Origin: Talpa occidentalis
Taxonomy: Eukaryota > Chordata > Mammalia > Eulipotyphla > Talpidae
Direction of reading: 5' to 3'
NCBI RefSeq assembly: GCF_014898055.3
Contig: NW_023601433.1
Location: 73,577,683-73,641,682 of the forward strand
DNA: 64,000 nt
A program made the translations under genes and the position numbers. Of this stretch, positions 62,108 through 64,000 are shown piece after piece; position 1 is the first letter of the stretch, and the number at the start of each line of letters is the position of its first letter. The notes below the pieces were generated by a model. That model made no database searches. It was not told the origin of the DNA and saw only the letters and a list, made by a program, of their open reading frames with translations.

Positions 62108-62275
62108 CCGGGCATGTTGGCTCTGCCAGCGATAAGTTGCCAACCTCTCTAAGCCTCTTTGTCCTTATCTGAAAAATGGGAATAAAAATAGTATCTATCT
62201 CATGGGACCATCACAAAAAATAAGAGATAACATATTTGGAGAGACTGTCAAGAGTGGTGTATACAAATGTCTCCT
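62108..62275 (+). repeat. MIR SINE
   Basis: 'aacctctctaagcctctttg', 'ttatctgaaaaatgggaata' and 'atctcatgggaccatcacaa'. Confidence 0.85.
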
Positions 62276-62319
62276 CCCCATCATCAACACCACCCTCACA
62301 GACCAGTAACAAGATGTTG

Positions 62320-62515
62320 AAAATTTGATCTGAGTTTAAATTCTGATCCTGCCATTTGCCAGCTCTGCGACCTGGGATGAGTCCTTCGACATCTCTGCTC
62401 CTCCATTTCCTTACCTGCAGAATGAGGATGTTAATAACCACTACCTCCAAAGCACTGGGGGATTCATAAAATACTTTCTACAAGAGGCTTTGCTCAGTGG
62501 CTGACACAACATTGA
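62320..62515 (+). repeat. MIR SINE, near full length
   Basis: 'tgagtttaaattctgatcct', 'cagctctgcgacctgggatg' and 'ccttacctgcagaatgagga'. Confidence 0.88.
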
Positions 62516-62544
62516 GTTCTAGGGGAATGAGGTGACTACTAGTA

Positions 62545-62655
62545 TTTGTAACTAGGGATATTAATACCCATCTCAAAGAATGGCTCTGAAGAACAATAAG
62601 GATTATGAATCATGGAGGTGCCTTGAAAGCCAAGACAGGCATTTAGCAACACTAT
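62545..62655 (+). repeat. MIR 3' fragment
   Basis: 'ggatattaatacccatctca', 'gaacaataaggattatgaat' and 'gaggtgccttgaaagcc'. Confidence 0.6.
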
Positions 62656-63150
62656 TTTAGTCTATGAGGCAGAAACACAAGTCCAAATAGTTGAGGCAAA
62701 ACAGGAGATGTTCTTGGCTCTTGTCACCTAAAGTTCTGTGATGAGAACAGGTGTAAGGTGGATCTCCAGGATGCCAGCTTCCCCTGGACATTTCTTATGT
62801 CTTCATTTGCTTCCCTCTTTGCTGGTCACCTTTCTCTCAACCACCCTCTCCACAGGACAGGAGACACAGCCATGGACAGTTGAGCACTCACCTCCATGAA
62901 GAAAAAAATTCACTTTGCCTCAGCCCCAAGGCAGAAATTCCAAGGAGGGCTTTGATTGGCCCTGTGAGAGACACGTGCTCATCTTTAGGCCAATCACTGC
63001 TGTCAGAGGGTGGGATATTATGATTGTCAGTTACAATGAAAAGCACATGTTAAGAGGAGGAAGTACTGATGGCTGGAGGGACAGGAGGTTGGACAAGACC
63101 AAAAGGTCTGCTTTGACTCTGCTCCACACTCACCAGTTCTGCTTCTCCCA
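62656..63150. other. Unique sequence, nothing recognised
   Basis: No repeat or coding signature. Confidence 0.4.
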
Positions 63151-63154
63151 TTTG

Positions 63155-63220
63155 ATAGTGAAAGCCATTAGGTCACAAGACTCTTTGAAGTCACAGAGCA
63201 GGAAAATCGAGCCTTGCTTC
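63155..63220 (-). repeat. MIR fragment, antisense
   Basis: 'tttgaagtcacagagcagga' and AAAATCGAGCC. Confidence 0.5.
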
Positions 63221-63830
63221 TGATGCCATGTGTCCTGGTCTCTCTGGTGCCCTGGCATCCATGCTTAGCACCTCACCTGCCTGGCCGAATTCCCCTGCAT
63301 CTTTGTCCCTGTCCATGTGTCTCTGGCACACTCACAGGATGAGCTGGAGCCTCTGTTGCCACTCCTGGACAGGTTGCTACTGCTGCCAGCCCATTCTGCT
63401 GAGTCTTGGGCTTTTCAGACATCTCAGAAGCAATCACCCACATATTTGGGGTTGGACCAAGGCAGTCTGCTTTTGTCCAGCATCATTTGCTGAATATTCC
63501 AAAAGAAATTGAACCCATATGGAGGATCCAAATTCCTCCACGCTCATCTCACCCAGGCTAGGGTTTGGCACAAAAAGGCTGAGGGCTGTGAAAAAGCTTT
63601 TCCTTCATCCAAGGGGGACAAGCGCACAGCTACCAATGCCAATGACATGACAAGTCCCCAGCCAAAGGTGCAACTGTTTTCTTCAATGTCTGAACCCACA
63701 GGGTCATAGCAGGACAAAGACTGAGGAGGAAGGGAAACAGCTATCTCCATGCCCTGGGTTGAGAGAAAGGGTGGAGAGGAACAAGAAGCATGGATTCCAG
63801 AGCTCAGTCCTCAAAAGTCAGGCCAGCCTG
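63221..63830. other. Unique sequence, nothing recognised
   Basis: The 94-aa frame at 63228-63512 is Cys/Leu/Ser-rich by composition and has no recognisable fold. Confidence 0.4.
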
Positions 63831-63832
63831 GC

Positions 63833-63960
63833 ACCCATTCCCCATTCTGTCATTCTTAAGCTGAGTGGTCATGCTTTCTCATCTGAAAAACGGGGATTAA
63901 AATTATGTCAATCCCATAGGATAGTGGCTTACTAATAGCAATGAAATGGAATAAAAAAAT
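63833..63960 (+). repeat. MIR fragment
   Basis: 'ctttctcatctgaaaaacgg', 'gtcaatcccataggatagtg' and 'ctaatagcaatgaaatgg'. Confidence 0.75.
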
Positions 63961-64000
63961 TCAATATTGGTTGATGGTATTATTTATGCTGTTAAAACCA

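Overview
This is 64 kb of nuclear DNA from a placental mammal. The evidence is the dense mix of mammal-wide repeats (MIR, L2, L1M, MER5-like hAT, MaLR-type LTRs) with lineage-specific insertions laid on top. The youngest insertions are L1 3' ends and a tRNA-derived SINE with a GGCCTCCCC(A/G)GTGGCGCAG head. I do not recognise this SINE as primate, rodent, carnivore, horse, camelid or cetartiodactyl. A laurasiatherian such as a bat or pangolin is plausible, but I cannot name the species.

No host protein-coding gene can be supported. The open frames are short, overlap on both strands, and match no family I recognise. The one recognisable protein is a fragment of L1 reverse transcriptase C-terminus (about 7830-8499, minus strand), plus a shorter one at 51270-51372 and a decayed one at 1090-1311. 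I see no rRNA, tRNA gene, CRISPR, operon or bacterial feature. The window reads as intergenic or deep-intronic sequence.

Layout: 1-6.1 kb is old MIR/L2/L1M with a GC-rich unique block near 2.1-2.4 kb. A (GGAT)n array lies at 6.14-6.33 kb. From 6.3 to 9.1 kb an old antisense L1 has been hit three times by younger L1 3' ends, each with a target-site duplication (TSD). From 9 to 30 kb there are many MIRs and L2s, three SINEs and four AT-rich unique blocks that look like non-coding regulatory elements. From 30 to 44 kb there are LTR-type repeats, one carrying an L1 and one carrying another LTR, plus more unique AT-rich blocks. From 45 to 54 kb lie the youngest SINE, a four-deep insertion stack in one ancient LTR (51.1-52.8 kb), and two same-family solo ERV LTRs in opposite orientation. 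From 54 to 64 kb there is old L2/MIR sequence with unique AT-rich blocks.

The recurring unique blocks (about 12.7, 14.6, 17.2, 22.4, 30.8, 35.3, 35.9, 40.9, 44.7, 49.4, 53.1, 55.0, 58.9 and 61.4 kb) lack recognisable repeats. They carry clustered homeodomain (TAATTA/ATTA) and POU octamer (ATTTGCAT) words. This is the usual look of a developmental-regulator flank with conserved enhancers. Conservation cannot be seen from one sequence, so these are candidates only. Repeat assignments come from memory of consensus sequences, edges are approximate, and family names are left general where I was unsure.
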